From positions 24,886-88,885 of the forward strand of contig JAFMDN010000001.1 of the NCBI GenBank assembly GCA_017857235.1: a stretch of 64,000 bases of DNA, written 5' to 3'. The translations under genes were made by a program, and so were the position numbers. Positions 16,815-26,026 of this stretch are shown piece after piece (position 1 is the first letter of the stretch; the number at the start of each line of letters is the position of its first letter). Source of the stretch: Methanobacteriota archaeon. GTDB taxonomy: Archaea; Thermoplasmatota; Thermoplasmata; Thermoplasmatales; GCA-001856825. The notes beneath the pieces are model-generated. The model was not told where the DNA came from. It did not search any database and saw only the letters and a list, made by a program, of their open reading frames with translations.

Positions 16815-17900
16815 ATGCTTCATTATTTTAAGGTATCAATCCCGCTCATCCAGGAATTTAAAACAAGTTTTGGTGTGCAATACCAAAGGGAGGCAGTAAT
16901 ACTTCGATACTATGATGGGGAGATTGAAGCTTTCGGAGAGATGGTTTCGGATGAATATCCTGGATATTCTTATGAGTTCAATGACGCTGAAATTATTGTC
17001 ATAAAAAAATATTTAGCCCCTATTTTGAAAAAAACCCAAGACCCTGAAGAATTTTCTAAATTAACTGAACATATAAAAGGGCATAATATGGCCAAGGCTG
17101 CCTTGGAAATGATGCTTTATGATTATATTTCAAAGAAAGAGGAAAAACCGCTCTATAAATTTATAGGTAGAACTAAGGGTTATGCTGATGTTGGAATATC
17201 TATTGGCATATCAAGTATTGATGCCACCATTAGTACAGTAGAGAAGGCAGTTAATAGGGGATATAAGAGAATCAAAGTTAAAATACAGAAAGGGCATGAT
17301 ATTGAGCTTTTGAAATCCTTAAGGGGGAAGTTTCCTAATATTCCCTTGAGTGTGGATGCTAATCAGGATTACACCTTAAAAGATTTGGAAACTTTGAAGA
17401 AATTGGACGATTTCAATCTAGAATATATAGAACAGCCTCTTGGTAAAGATGATTTCATAGGATATACAAAGCTAAAAAAAGAGATTCAAACAAAAATATG
17501 CCTAGATGAGTCCATTGAGTCCCCAGAATCGGCCATAATGTATATTGAAGCAGGTATTGCAGACATTATTAATTTGAAACCTGGAAGAATGGGTGGCATT
17601 GGAAATACTTTGAAGGTAATTGATATTGCAAAGAAAAATTCAGTGGGTTTATGGGTTGGTGGCATGCTAGAAACAGGTATTGGAAGATCCTTCAATATTT
17701 CCATAGCATCCCTAGAAGATGTAAAATTACCTGGAGATACAAGCCCCAATGACAAATACTTTTGGAAGGATATAACAATGGAGGTTTTTACCATGGAAAA
17801 CGGGAGAATTTATCCATTCAACAATCCTGGGATAGGTGTAACCATTGACTACCCCAATTTCATTCAGGTGATGAAGGATGGAGAAAAAATTATTGATTGA
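16815..17900 (+). CDS. Enolase-superfamily enzyme, N-acylamino acid racemase/OSBS-like
   Basis: 361 aa. MLE-subgroup catalytic set is visible: KxK in RIKVKIQ (about residue 155), metal ligands in SVDANQDY (Asp), YIEQPL (Glu) and CLDESI (Asp), and the second lysine in NLKPGRMGG. Such proteins make o-succinylbenzoate or racemise N-acylamino acids. No menaquinone genes are nearby, but the next gene, overlapping by 23 bp, is an M20 N-acyl-amino-acid hydrolase, which favours N-acylamino acid racemase. Substrate acyl group unknown. Confidence 0.8.
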   Translation: MLHYFKVSIPLIQEFKTSFGVQYQREAVILRYYDGEIEAFGEMVSDEYPGYSYEFNDAEIIVIKKYLAPILKKTQDPEEFSKLTEHIKGHNMAKAALEMMLYDYISKKEEKPLYKFIGRTKGYADVGISIGISSIDATISTVEKAVNRGYKRIKVKIQKGHDIELLKSLRGKFPNIPLSVDANQDYTLKDLETLKKLDDFNLEYIEQPLGKDDFIGYTKLKKEIQTKICLDESIESPESAIMYIEAGIADIINLKPGRMGGIGNTLKVIDIAKKNSVGLWVGGMLETGIGRSFNISIASLEDVKLPGDTSPNDKYFWKDITMEVFTMENGRIYPFNNPGIGVTIDYPNFIQVMKDGEKIID

Positions 17901-19002
17901 AAATGTAAAAAAACAATTCCAGAGGATGGTCGAACTTAGAAGAGATATCCATAAGCACCCTGAGATTGGAATGGAAACTGTTAGGACCTCTGAAATAGTC
18001 ATTTCCGAAGCTAGTAAATTCGGCTTGAAATATAAAAAGATAGGAAATGGAGTAGTTTTAGACTTTGTAGATGAGCCTCATATAGCTCTGAGGGCTGATA
18101 TGGATGCACTTCCAATCAATGAAGAAACAAATCTCCTTTTTTCTTCGGAGATACCAAATAGGATGCATGCTTGCGGGCATGACATGCACACCGCAATTTT
18201 GCTTGGCTTAATTCCCATTGTCAAAAATATGAATCTTCCTGTTAGAATGATATTCCAACCAGGGGAGGAGATAGGCAAAGGAGCTATCTCAATGATAGAT
18301 GGAGGTGCACTTGATGGTATAAAATTCATTTTTGGTCTCCATGCATGGACCTCCATGGATGTCGGCGAGTATCATATTGTAAAAGGCGGAGCCATGGCAG
18401 CTGTTGACAACTTCATTATCAAAATAAGAGGGAAAGGTGGACATGCTGCCTATCCTCATCTAGCTTATGATACTATTGCGGAAGCTGCTCGCGTAATTAA
18501 TTACCTATTAGAAATACCAAGCAGAAAGGTTAATCCTCTTGATCCTGCGGTTGTTTCTATAGGATACATTAAAGGTGGATATACCAATAATGTTATTCCT
18601 CAAATTGTGGAAATGGGTGGCACAGCTAGATCACTTAACCAAAATGTCGCTTCAATCATTGAGAGAGAAATCAAGTCCATTTCTAATGAGCACGTGGAGG
18701 TAACATATGAAAAAGAGCTACCTGTCCTTGAGAACGATGTTGAATATTCTTATTCGATAGATAGAATCGCAAAGGAATTTGTCAAAGACAGGATGGTTCC
18801 ACCTACCATGGGTGGGGAGGATTTCGCCTTTTACTGTAAAAAAACACGTTGTGCCTTTGCATTTCTTGGAACTGGTAAAATCAATGGCATCGAAGTTTCA
18901 AAACACAGCAGTAACTTCAATATAAATGAAGAATCTATGATATATGGGGCCCTTCTCCATATTTCAGCCATTCTGGCCGCGGAAGAATTGATCAAAGTGT
19001 AG
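17878..19002 (+). CDS. M20-family N-acyl-L-amino acid amidohydrolase
   Basis: 374 aa zinc hydrolase. Motifs: RRDIHKHPEIGMET at the N-terminus, LRADMDALPI, HACGHDMHTA (zinc ligands, about residue 100), PGEEIGKGA (catalytic Glu) and a dimerisation lid domain (KGGHAAYPH). Family members remove acyl groups from N-acylamino acids. ATG 17878 lies inside the racemase gene, so translation is coupled. Together the pair could turn N-acyl-D-amino acids into L-amino acids (inference). A T-rich tract at 19023-19031 may terminate transcription. Confidence 0.85.
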   Translation: MEKKLLIENVKKQFQRMVELRRDIHKHPEIGMETVRTSEIVISEASKFGLKYKKIGNGVVLDFVDEPHIALRADMDALPINEETNLLFSSEIPNRMHACGHDMHTAILLGLIPIVKNMNLPVRMIFQPGEEIGKGAISMIDGGALDGIKFIFGLHAWTSMDVGEYHIVKGGAMAAVDNFIIKIRGKGGHAAYPHLAYDTIAEAARVINYLLEIPSRKVNPLDPAVVSIGYIKGGYTNNVIPQIVEMGGTARSLNQNVASIIEREIKSISNEHVEVTYEKELPVLENDVEYSYSIDRIAKEFVKDRMVPPTMGGEDFAFYCKKTRCAFAFLGTGKINGIEVSKHSSNFNINEESMIYGALLHISAILAAEELIKV

Positions 19003-19144
19003 TTAATTTATTTTTCTTAATCCCTTTTTTAAGCAATGATTGCTCTTGATATGTAAAATATCTCATTTTTCAACTTACTGTTGGAAATATTCCATAGGTT
19101 ATCTATGTGGTAAAATAATTTATAATATTATGTAATAATGGTTG

Positions 19145-19522
19145 ATGCCCGATCCAGCTTCTAAATTTTTCAGTTGCAGCAATGTTGAAAGAGCAATATT
19201 TGAAGCAGGTATAAAGCTTGGTGCCATTTATCATCAATACACTGGCATTCCCGTGAACCAATATAACGTTGAATACCTTGAAAAGGCAATAGAAATGGCA
19301 ACAGAGGCTCAGCCATTTGTAGAGGAAGTGAAGGTAAATATAGATAGGAATAAAATTGGCAAGGAGCTGTCTGTATACAAATATAAAACCCTAACCGGTG
19401 ATATGATAAATGTAACCATCAAAATTAATTATGAGGGTGCAAGGGTCATTGGAGAAATGAAGTTCATCGATGAGATGAATTATCCACTCATGTTTTTCAG
19501 GGTAGATAAAAATGATCAGTAA
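19145..19522 (+). CDS. mptD: Archaeal dihydroneopterin aldolase
   Basis: 125 aa (former DUF372). Segment FEAGIKLGAIYHQYTGIPVN (from about residue 19) is diagnostic of MptD, which converts 7,8-dihydroneopterin to 6-hydroxymethyl-dihydropterin in archaeal pterin synthesis. A TTG immediately upstream could extend it by one residue; ATG 19145 is preferred because a TATA box (TTTATAAT, about 19120) sits about 25 bp before it. Overlaps the THEP1 start by 11 bp. Confidence 0.88.
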   Translation: MPDPASKFFSCSNVERAIFEAGIKLGAIYHQYTGIPVNQYNVEYLEKAIEMATEAQPFVEEVKVNIDRNKIGKELSVYKYKTLTGDMINVTIKINYEGARVIGEMKFIDEMNYPLMFFRVDKNDQ

Positions 19523-20057
19523 AGTGGCCTTAAGTGGTTCCGAAGGGGTAGGAAAAACTGAAGTCTTAAAGAAAGTTATAGAAATATTGGAGAAAGAAGG
19601 GCATGTTGTTGGAGGGATAATTACAGAAAAGGAATATGAAGGAAAAGAACCAGTAGGATTAAGGGTAATAGACTGGCATTCTAAAAATTCCATCATATTT
19701 GCCCATAAAAGTATTAATTCAAGAATAAGGGTAGGGAAATTCGGTGTTGATATTAAAGCGTTTGATCAGATAGCAATACCTGCACTCCAATGGGCTAAAG
19801 ATAATGCAGAGATCATAGTCATAGACGAAATCGGAAAGGTTGAACAGGAGAGTAAGCAGTATACAGAGCTTGTAAAGGAGATTCTTGATATGGATAAAAT
19901 GCTGATTGTGACAATACACAAGAAAGGTAGAAATCCCTTATTGCAAGAAGTGAAGAAACGTGATGATATGAGGAACTTGGAAATAAATCCAATTAATAGA
20001 AATGTATTGGTCTTTAAAATTGTCAACATTATAAAAGGTGAAGAATCCACCATATGA
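19512..20057 (+). CDS. THEP1-type nucleoside-triphosphatase
   Basis: 181 aa. Walker A GSEGVGKT (residues 8-15) and Walker B IIVIDEIGKVE (near residue 100) as in THEP1/human NTPCR, which hydrolyse NTPs broadly. The cellular role is not established. It is translationally coupled to mptD upstream and trm1 downstream (ATGA overlap at 20054). Confidence 0.82.
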   Translation: MISKVALSGSEGVGKTEVLKKVIEILEKEGHVVGGIITEKEYEGKEPVGLRVIDWHSKNSIIFAHKSINSRIRVGKFGVDIKAFDQIAIPALQWAKDNAEIIVIDEIGKVEQESKQYTELVKEILDMDKMLIVTIHKKGRNPLLQEVKKRDDMRNLEINPINRNVLVFKIVNIIKGEESTI

Positions 20058-21067
20058 TATTTGAGGGTAATGCAAAGTTTCAGGCAATAGGTGCATTTAC
20101 TCAGGGACCTGGAAAAGCTGGAAATGGATTTTACAATAGGGAAATGGTTACTTCTAGGGATTTCACAGTTTCAATATTAAAAATTTTTAGGCCAGGGTTG
20201 GCCCTGGATGGAATGGCAGGAACTGGCATAAGGGGTATCAGGATAGCTTTAGAATCCGGGTGGGAAGTTGTATTGAATGATAATAACCCTGTAAACTTTA
20301 ATTTAATTAAGGATAACGTGAAATTGAATGGCCTAAATTCTCTTGTATGGAATTTAGACTTCAATGCAGCGGTTGCAGAAAAATTTTGGGATTACATAGA
20401 CATTGATCCGTACGGTACCCCCGTAGGGTTTGTGGAAAATTCCCTAGCTCACCTAAAAAATCATGGAATTTTGGGTGTTACCATGACAGATACTTCTGTT
20501 CTGGAAGGAAAATTTCTCCAAAAAGGATATTTAAGGTATGGAGGATTTGGCTTAAGAGGGATCTATTCTAAAGAAGTATCAACCAGGATATTCGCAGCAT
20601 ATCTTATTAAAATTGCAGCATCTCTGGAGTTAGGGAGTAGAGTACTTCTCACAATAAGGGATAAACATTATATCAGGGTTTTTCTCCAGGTCCAACGAGG
20701 GGTAAATAGGGCTTTGAAATCCTTAGAAAATGTCAAAAATTTCACCTTAGAGGGAAAAACTATCGGTCCACTTTATTTGGGACCTCTGTACGATAACGAA
20801 GTTTTAGATAGAATAAATATCGAAAATCTATCAAGTAGATCCAAAAAGCTATTTGAAAATATGAAAAATGAAGACCTTATGCTTTTTTTCTATACGAATT
20901 CCATAAATAACCATGAAGTGAGTATAAATGAAATTATTGAAAGGATAAAAGAACGAGGATACAGGGCAGGCAGAACAAACTTCTATGAGAAAGGAATAAA
21001 GACTGATGCTCCTAATGATCTCTATTATTCCATATTACAAGAAGCAGATTCAAATAAATTTATCTAA
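20054..21067 (+). CDS. trm1: tRNA (guanine26-N2)-dimethyltransferase
   Basis: 337 aa. N-terminal EGNAKFQ, then PGKAGNGFYNREMVTSRD, SAM-binding LDGMAGTGIRGIR (about residues 52-64) and DIDPYGTPVGF (catalytic/SAM motif IV). Trm1 makes m2,2G26 in tRNA. A little shorter than many homologues (about 370-380 aa); the C-terminal domain with VSINEIIERIKERGYRAGRT is retained. Part of a five-gene plus-strand run. Confidence 0.92.
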   Translation: MIFEGNAKFQAIGAFTQGPGKAGNGFYNREMVTSRDFTVSILKIFRPGLALDGMAGTGIRGIRIALESGWEVVLNDNNPVNFNLIKDNVKLNGLNSLVWNLDFNAAVAEKFWDYIDIDPYGTPVGFVENSLAHLKNHGILGVTMTDTSVLEGKFLQKGYLRYGGFGLRGIYSKEVSTRIFAAYLIKIAASLELGSRVLLTIRDKHYIRVFLQVQRGVNRALKSLENVKNFTLEGKTIGPLYLGPLYDNEVLDRINIENLSSRSKKLFENMKNEDLMLFFYTNSINNHEVSINEIIERIKERGYRAGRTNFYEKGIKTDAPNDLYYSILQEADSNKFI

Positions 21068-21910
21068 TTGCATGAATTGAACCTGACACAAATGAATGGC
21101 TTCCTTAAACTCATGAGACCCGTAAATGCAGTCATGGCATCCGTGGGAACAATAATTGGGGGTATAATCTCATTTGGCAGTTTTCGTGCTCTTTATGATG
21201 TCAATATTTATTTTGCAATGCTGACAGTTTTTCTTGTACTTATGGCAGGAAACATAATGAATGACTATTTCGATATTGAAGTTGATAAAATTAATCATCC
21301 TGATAGACCTCTGGCCTCAGGGAAAATAAAAAAGGACGATGCATTAGTATTTGCAATAGTATTTTTTATAATGGGATACCTTATTTCACTTTTCACCTTT
21401 AAGATAGTATTATCGCTAATAGTACTGTTCGCTATTGCATTGCTTGTTAGCTATGAGTGGAAGGCAAAAAAAGCAGGTTTAATTGGAAACATCATTATAT
21501 CGTTCCTGGTAGCTTTAATATTTATATATGGATCCCTCAGTGTTAAGTTTTCATTTTTGGTATTAATATTTGCATTTATGGCATTTTTAGCTAATCTGTC
21601 AAGAGAAATAATAAAAGATGTTGAAGATGTGGAAGGGGATATTGATAGAAGAACACTGCCAATGAAAATAGGAAAAAAGTTGAGTACAGTATTTGCATCG
21701 GTATTCCTTTTGATAGCTATAACTATATCCCCAATACCATACTTATATTTCCATTGGAATATTTACTATTTAATTGCCGTTCTTTTGGCAGACATCCTCT
21801 TTTTAGTTTCCATAATATTTTCATTTAATAACCCCAAGAGGGGGCAGGAATTTATTAAATTTGGAATGCTAGTTGGCCTAGTGGCATTTTTAATTGGTGG
21901 TGCGGTATGA
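21068..21910 (+). CDS. Digeranylgeranylglyceryl phosphate synthase (UbiA family)
   Basis: 280-aa membrane prenyltransferase with about eight helices. First Asp-rich motif NDYFDIEVDKINHPDRPLASG (from about residue 65) and second DVEDVEGDIDRRTLP. It adds the second geranylgeranyl chain to GGGP. Start TTG 21068 directly abuts trm1's stop; ATG 21092 (preceding NGFLKLMRP) is the alternative. It overlaps by 4 bp the gene for GGGPS, the preceding pathway step. Confidence 0.9.
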   Translation: MHELNLTQMNGFLKLMRPVNAVMASVGTIIGGIISFGSFRALYDVNIYFAMLTVFLVLMAGNIMNDYFDIEVDKINHPDRPLASGKIKKDDALVFAIVFFIMGYLISLFTFKIVLSLIVLFAIALLVSYEWKAKKAGLIGNIIISFLVALIFIYGSLSVKFSFLVLIFAFMAFLANLSREIIKDVEDVEGDIDRRTLPMKIGKKLSTVFASVFLLIAITISPIPYLYFHWNIYYLIAVLLADILFLVSIIFSFNNPKRGQEFIKFGMLVGLVAFLIGGAV

Positions 21911-22626
21911 TATTGAACAATATGAAATATGGGCGTATATCCCATTTGACCCTTTTGGATCCTGATAAGGTTAATGAAGAAAATATAGGTAGAATAATGG
22001 AAATTATCAACAATTCGGGATCTGATGGCATCATGGTCGGAGGATCCACTGCTACAGATACGGCAGTTGTTGATAAGACTGTAACCATGATAAAAAAGTA
22101 CACTAAACTACCCGTGATATTGTTCCCTTCAGCCTCTACAGCCATATCTCCGAAGGCAGATGCCATTTTCTTTATGAGTCTTCTCAACTCCAGAGATAGG
22201 GAATATATTATAGGGCATCAGGTTAAAGCCGCCAGGGCCATTAGAGAAATGAAAATGGAGGTTATCTCTTTAGCTTATTTAATATTCGAACCTGGCATGA
22301 CTGTAGGTAGGGTTGGAAACGCCATTCTTATCGGGAGGGATGATGTAGAAACAGCATTATCATATTCCCTGGCTGCGGAGATGCTCGGTTTTTCAGCATT
22401 GTATTTGGAGGCAGGTTCAGGGGCTGACAGACCCATTGACAAAAAAGTGGTTGAAAGTGTTACTCATGAGGTAACCATACCGGTAATTGTAGGAGGAGGA
22501 ATAAGAGATCCACAGACGGCAAAAGAATTTATAGATGCTGGTGCAACTACTATCGTCACTGGAACCATAGCAGAAAAAGATCCAAATATGCTCGCAAAAA
22601 TAATAAAATCAATTAAGGCTCGTTAA
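21907..22626 (+). CDS. Geranylgeranylglyceryl phosphate synthase
   Basis: 239 aa, PcrB/GGGPS TIM-barrel family. Motifs: HLTLLDPDK (residues 12-20), GGSTA, LYLEAGSGAD and VGGGIRDP phosphate-binding loop. Couples sn-glycerol-1-phosphate with geranylgeranyl-PP, the first ether-lipid committed step. Start overlaps DGGGPS by ATGA. End overlaps the convergent TPR gene by 14 bp. Confidence 0.92.
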   Translation: MILNNMKYGRISHLTLLDPDKVNEENIGRIMEIINNSGSDGIMVGGSTATDTAVVDKTVTMIKKYTKLPVILFPSASTAISPKADAIFFMSLLNSRDREYIIGHQVKAARAIREMKMEVISLAYLIFEPGMTVGRVGNAILIGRDDVETALSYSLAAEMLGFSALYLEAGSGADRPIDKKVVESVTHEVTIPVIVGGGIRDPQTAKEFIDAGATTIVTGTIAEKDPNMLAKIIKSIKAR

Positions 22627-23227
22627 ACTCGCTTTCAATTTTATCTATCCAGATCTTTGCCTTTTTGTTCGTGGGATCTAGAGATATTGCTTTCTCAAGA
22701 TCGGCAAGTGCTGTAGCCTTATCCTTTAGATAGTAATATGCCATAGCTCTATTTATGTAATTGTCAGGATTGGCCGGGTCTAAATCAATTGCTTTTGTGT
22801 AATTTTCAATTGCACCTTTGTATTCCTTCAAATAAAAAAGTGCGTTTCCAAGGTTAACAAATGCATCGAGATACAAGTTATCCTTATCGATTGTCTTTTC
22901 AAAAAATTCTACTGCATCCTTGAACTTATTTGTTTCCAGATAGATACTACCTATATTGAAGTATAGGTCCGGATCTTCAGGGTTCTCTTCCAATAGTTTC
23001 TTTAATATCTCGAGACTTTCGTTGTATTTACCAGTATGAAAATACGCAACGGCGAGATTGAATCTGGTTTCATAGTCATTTGGAACATATTCCAATGCCT
23101 TAAGATAGTTTTCTATTGCATCCTTATATTTCTTTAATGATAAATACCTGGAACCCCTTTCAAAATATATTTCTGCTTTCTGATATGCATCCCCTTCTTC
23201 TTTCGGCAGTTTTGGATTGAAGCTCAT
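22613..23227 (-). CDS. Tetratricopeptide repeat protein
   Basis: 204 aa containing about five consecutive TPR units from residue 16 onward (for example YLSLKKYKDAIENYLKALEY, and DLYFNIGSIYLETNKFKDAV). No signal peptide or catalytic domain. TPRs mediate protein-protein contacts; the partner is unknown. Stands alone on the minus strand with its own upstream region. Confidence 0.85.
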   Translation of the reverse strand: MSFNPKLPKEEGDAYQKAEIYFERGSRYLSLKKYKDAIENYLKALEYVPNDYETRFNLAVAYFHTGKYNESLEILKKLLEENPEDPDLYFNIGSIYLETNKFKDAVEFFEKTIDKDNLYLDAFVNLGNALFYLKEYKGAIENYTKAIDLDPANPDNYINRAMAYYYLKDKATALADLEKAISLDPTNKKAKIWIDKIESEFNEP

Positions 23228-23308
23228 TAAAGTGTTATATACGCAAGGTTATAAATAATTTGTAAAAGACCAATTGAAAATGGGATATAAAAAAACATAA
23301 GGATAAAT

Positions 23309-24643
23309 TTACTTCATCTCGCCAAGTGTTTCCTTCACCTTACTGGAGAACAGTTTTACATCCTCGTCTGAAACTATTAATGGAGGCCTGAGCCTTATGG
23401 TTTTCTCTCCAGCTTTAAGCACTAAGATGCCCTTTGAATAAATGCGGTTAAAGAACTCATCCCTTAGCTTCTCATTCTTCAGATCAAATGCGTCCATCAC
23501 GCCTCTCCCCCTTGGATTTTCAACTAGGTTTGTATATTTATTATATATGTCAGTTAATTCCTCCAATATGTGCTTCCCCTGAACTTCAACATTTTTCAAT
23601 AGATTGTATTTTTCCACTATTTCAATGTACTTTTTGGATCTTACCATATCTACCAGATTTCCTCCCCATGTCGAATTGATTCTGCTCGGAACTTTGAAAA
23701 CGTTATCTTCTACTTCATCAACCTTAGGTCCGACCATTATTCCACAGACCTGTGACTTTTTGCCGAATGCAATAATATCAGGTTTAATTCCAAAGTGCTC
23801 GTGTGCCCACCATTTCCCTGTTATTCCCATTCCTGATTGTACCTCATCTACAATGTACATTGCATCATTTTCATGGACAATTTTTAATGATTCTTCAAAG
23901 AACTCCTTCCTAAAGTGGTTATCTCCGCCTTCGCCCTGAATTGGTTCTATAATAAATGCTGCAATGTCGTTTCCATGCTTCTTGAAAGCTTCCTGCAATT
24001 CTTCAAGGCTTTTCCTTTCTTTCTCTTCAACTTCCTTTAAATTTCTATCATCTAACGGGAACCTTATCTTTGGATTGGATATCCTAGGCCAATCAAATTT
24101 TGGGAAATATTGAGTTTTCCTTGGGTCATATGTATTAGTTAGGGATAGGGTATATCCACTGCGACCGTGGAATGCCTCCTTCAGATGTACTATTTTCGTT
24201 CCTTTTTCTGTCTTTTCCCCATTTTTGAAATTCTTCCTGATCTTCCAGTCAAAGGCTGTCTTAAGTGCATTTTCGACGGCCAATGCTCCCCCATCAATGA
24301 AGAAGAAATACCTCATGTATTCAGGTGTAACTGAATCAGAGAATTTCTTAACAAATTCCGCCATCTCAACGGTGTATATGTCTGAATTTGTAACCTTATT
24401 CTTAGCAGCTCTAATTAATTCCTTCATAAATTCAGGTTCATTTAGGTCGGGATGATTAACCCCTACAGGATTTGATGCAAAGAAACCAAAGAAATCCAAA
24501 AATTTCCTGTCATATCTCGAATCGTACAATAGCATACCATGACTCTTTTCTAGATCTAATACTAAGTCGAATCCATCAGCCAGCATCCTGGACGCAATAA
24601 CTGAGTGAACTTCTTTTGGATCCATATTATAGTATTTGCTCAT
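23309..24643 (-). CDS. L-lysine 6-aminotransferase (class III, PLP)
   Basis: 444 aa. Sequence pattern matches LAT enzymes: DLVLDLEKSHGMLLYD, DFFGFFASNPVG, SDIYTVEMAEFV, FFIDGGALAVENALKTAFDWK, and PLP lysine in AFGKKSQVCG (about residue 297). LAT converts lysine to 2-aminoadipate semialdehyde, which cyclises to piperideine-6-carboxylate. In bacteria this feeds beta-lactam or 2-aminoadipate formation; the archaeal role is open. No semialdehyde dehydrogenase is in the window. Confidence 0.85.
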   Translation of the reverse strand: MSKYYNMDPKEVHSVIASRMLADGFDLVLDLEKSHGMLLYDSRYDRKFLDFFGFFASNPVGVNHPDLNEPEFMKELIRAAKNKVTNSDIYTVEMAEFVKKFSDSVTPEYMRYFFFIDGGALAVENALKTAFDWKIRKNFKNGEKTEKGTKIVHLKEAFHGRSGYTLSLTNTYDPRKTQYFPKFDWPRISNPKIRFPLDDRNLKEVEEKERKSLEELQEAFKKHGNDIAAFIIEPIQGEGGDNHFRKEFFEESLKIVHENDAMYIVDEVQSGMGITGKWWAHEHFGIKPDIIAFGKKSQVCGIMVGPKVDEVEDNVFKVPSRINSTWGGNLVDMVRSKKYIEIVEKYNLLKNVEVQGKHILEELTDIYNKYTNLVENPRGRGVMDAFDLKNEKLRDEFFNRIYSKGILVLKAGEKTIRLRPPLIVSDEDVKLFSSKVKETLGEMK

Positions 24644-24743
24644 ACAACTCTATTGCTTCAAGAAATAAATAAATTTTCAACTTTTAAGAATATTGCTTAT
24701 AATATATAACAACTGATATTTATGTCTGATATTAACTGAATTT

Positions 24744-25346
24744 TTATAACATTTTTAAAATCTTTTCTTTGAAAATAGGTAGGAATTCATTTACACTAAT
24801 CATTTTACCTGTTATTTCGGAAATACTTGTCATTACACTAGGTTCAAAATCGCAGGGTTTTATCTTTTCAAATTTTCTCAGATCCGTACTCACATTTATA
24901 GCAATCCCATGAAGTGTGCAGTCCCCTTTTATTGCTAAGCCAATGGATGCAATTTTTTTGCTTCCGACCCAAACACCTGTCTCTTTATGTAACCTCCCTT
25001 CCGCATTTATATTATAATGAGAAAGTGATTCAACAGTTGCTCTTTGGATCTTAATTATGAGATCTAAAATATTTATACCCCTTTTTTTCAAATTAACTAT
25101 GAAGTATACTACTAATTGACCTGGACCATGGTAAGTAATTGCACCACCCCTTTCCACCTTTATGACATTTATATCTTTTGAAATTATGCTATCTTGATTT
25201 AAGTGTATTCCAGCGGTATATACGTCCGGATGTTCAGTAAATATTACATATTCTTGGCATTTTGAGGAGCAATGCATATTGAGTTCCCTTTGCTTCATTA
25301 AACATTCCATATAATCCCAGGGTATTTTCTCTATGACATCCATCAA
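24744..25346 (-). CDS. lipB: Lipoyl(octanoyl) transferase
   Basis: 200 aa. LipB signature GGAITYHGPGQLVVY (about residues 70-84) and GSKKIASIGLAIKGDCTLHGIAIN, with the catalytic lysine in KKIAS and Cys in KPCD. Transfers octanoyl from acyl carrier to lipoyl domains such as GcvH. The glycine decarboxylase genes at 47.4-50.2 kb are probable clients. LipA and GcvH are not in this window. Confidence 0.88.
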   Translation of the reverse strand: MMDVIEKIPWDYMECLMKQRELNMHCSSKCQEYVIFTEHPDVYTAGIHLNQDSIISKDINVIKVERGGAITYHGPGQLVVYFIVNLKKRGINILDLIIKIQRATVESLSHYNINAEGRLHKETGVWVGSKKIASIGLAIKGDCTLHGIAINVSTDLRKFEKIKPCDFEPSVMTSISEITGKMISVNEFLPIFKEKILKML

Positions 25347-25513
25347 ACAACAATAACCTGAAAACGAATAAAATCATTTTTAAAGTATATTGAAAACCGA
25401 ATATCCAAAGCATGAATCAAAATTAATTTTAAAACGAATTTTAATATAATATCGACTCTCATAAAGAATATATATGTAGAATTATTTATTGCTCTGCGCT
25501 TCCGAGGGATAAA

Positions 25514-26014
25514 ATGGCTGAACAAAATGAAAATTTGAGATATATAGTAAGATTGGCTAGCACCAACCTAGACGGTACTAAGCCAGCTGTCTATGCACTT
25601 TCAAATATAAAAGGGATGGGGTATAGGGCTTCAGAGATTCTCTTAAAAAAGATTGGGATTCCATTGAATGCTAAATTGGGAGAAATACCTGAAGATAAAA
25701 TGAATGAAATTAAAGAGTATATGGAAAAGAAATATGGTGAAATATTCCCAGAATGGGCATTAAATCATAGATTAGATATACAAACAGGGGAGAATTTATT
25801 AAAAGTTGGGCCAGAATGGGACGTTGCAGTTCAAGATGACATTAACAGGATGAAAAGAATCAGATCCTATAAGGGAATCAGGCATGAAAAGGGTAAGAAA
25901 GTTAGGGGCCAGAGAACCAGATCAAATGGTAGAAAAGGTTTGGCTGTTGGAGTCATAAAGAAGAAAGAACAGCCGGCTAAGCAAGAAGATAATAAGAAAG
26001 AGGCCAAAAAATAA
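25514..26014 (+). CDS. rps13: 30S ribosomal protein S13
   Basis: 166 aa. S13p/S18e pattern: LRYIVRLASTNLDG, ALSNIKGMGYRASEILLKKIGI (helix-two-turns-helix), then SYKGIRHEKGKKVRGQRTRSNGRKG. A lysine-rich C-terminal tail extends past the conserved core. First gene of the S13-S4-S11-RpoD unit; TATA-like ATATATATG near 25470 and a GAGGGAT before the ATG. Confidence 0.95.
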   Translation: MAEQNENLRYIVRLASTNLDGTKPAVYALSNIKGMGYRASEILLKKIGIPLNAKLGEIPEDKMNEIKEYMEKKYGEIFPEWALNHRLDIQTGENLLKVGPEWDVAVQDDINRMKRIRSYKGIRHEKGKKVRGQRTRSNGRKGLAVGVIKKKEQPAKQEDNKKEAKK

Positions 26015-26026
26015 TGAGGTGATCTA

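Noticed and set aside
22613-23227. Regular internal repeats that could suggest a nucleotide repeat array.
   Set aside because: They are protein-level TPR units with diverged DNA, not a DNA repeat or CRISPR.
25343-25525. 60-codon minus-strand frame upstream of lipB.
   Set aside because: It lies over the lipB/rps13 divergent promoter region, and its translation is Phe/Ile-rich without features.
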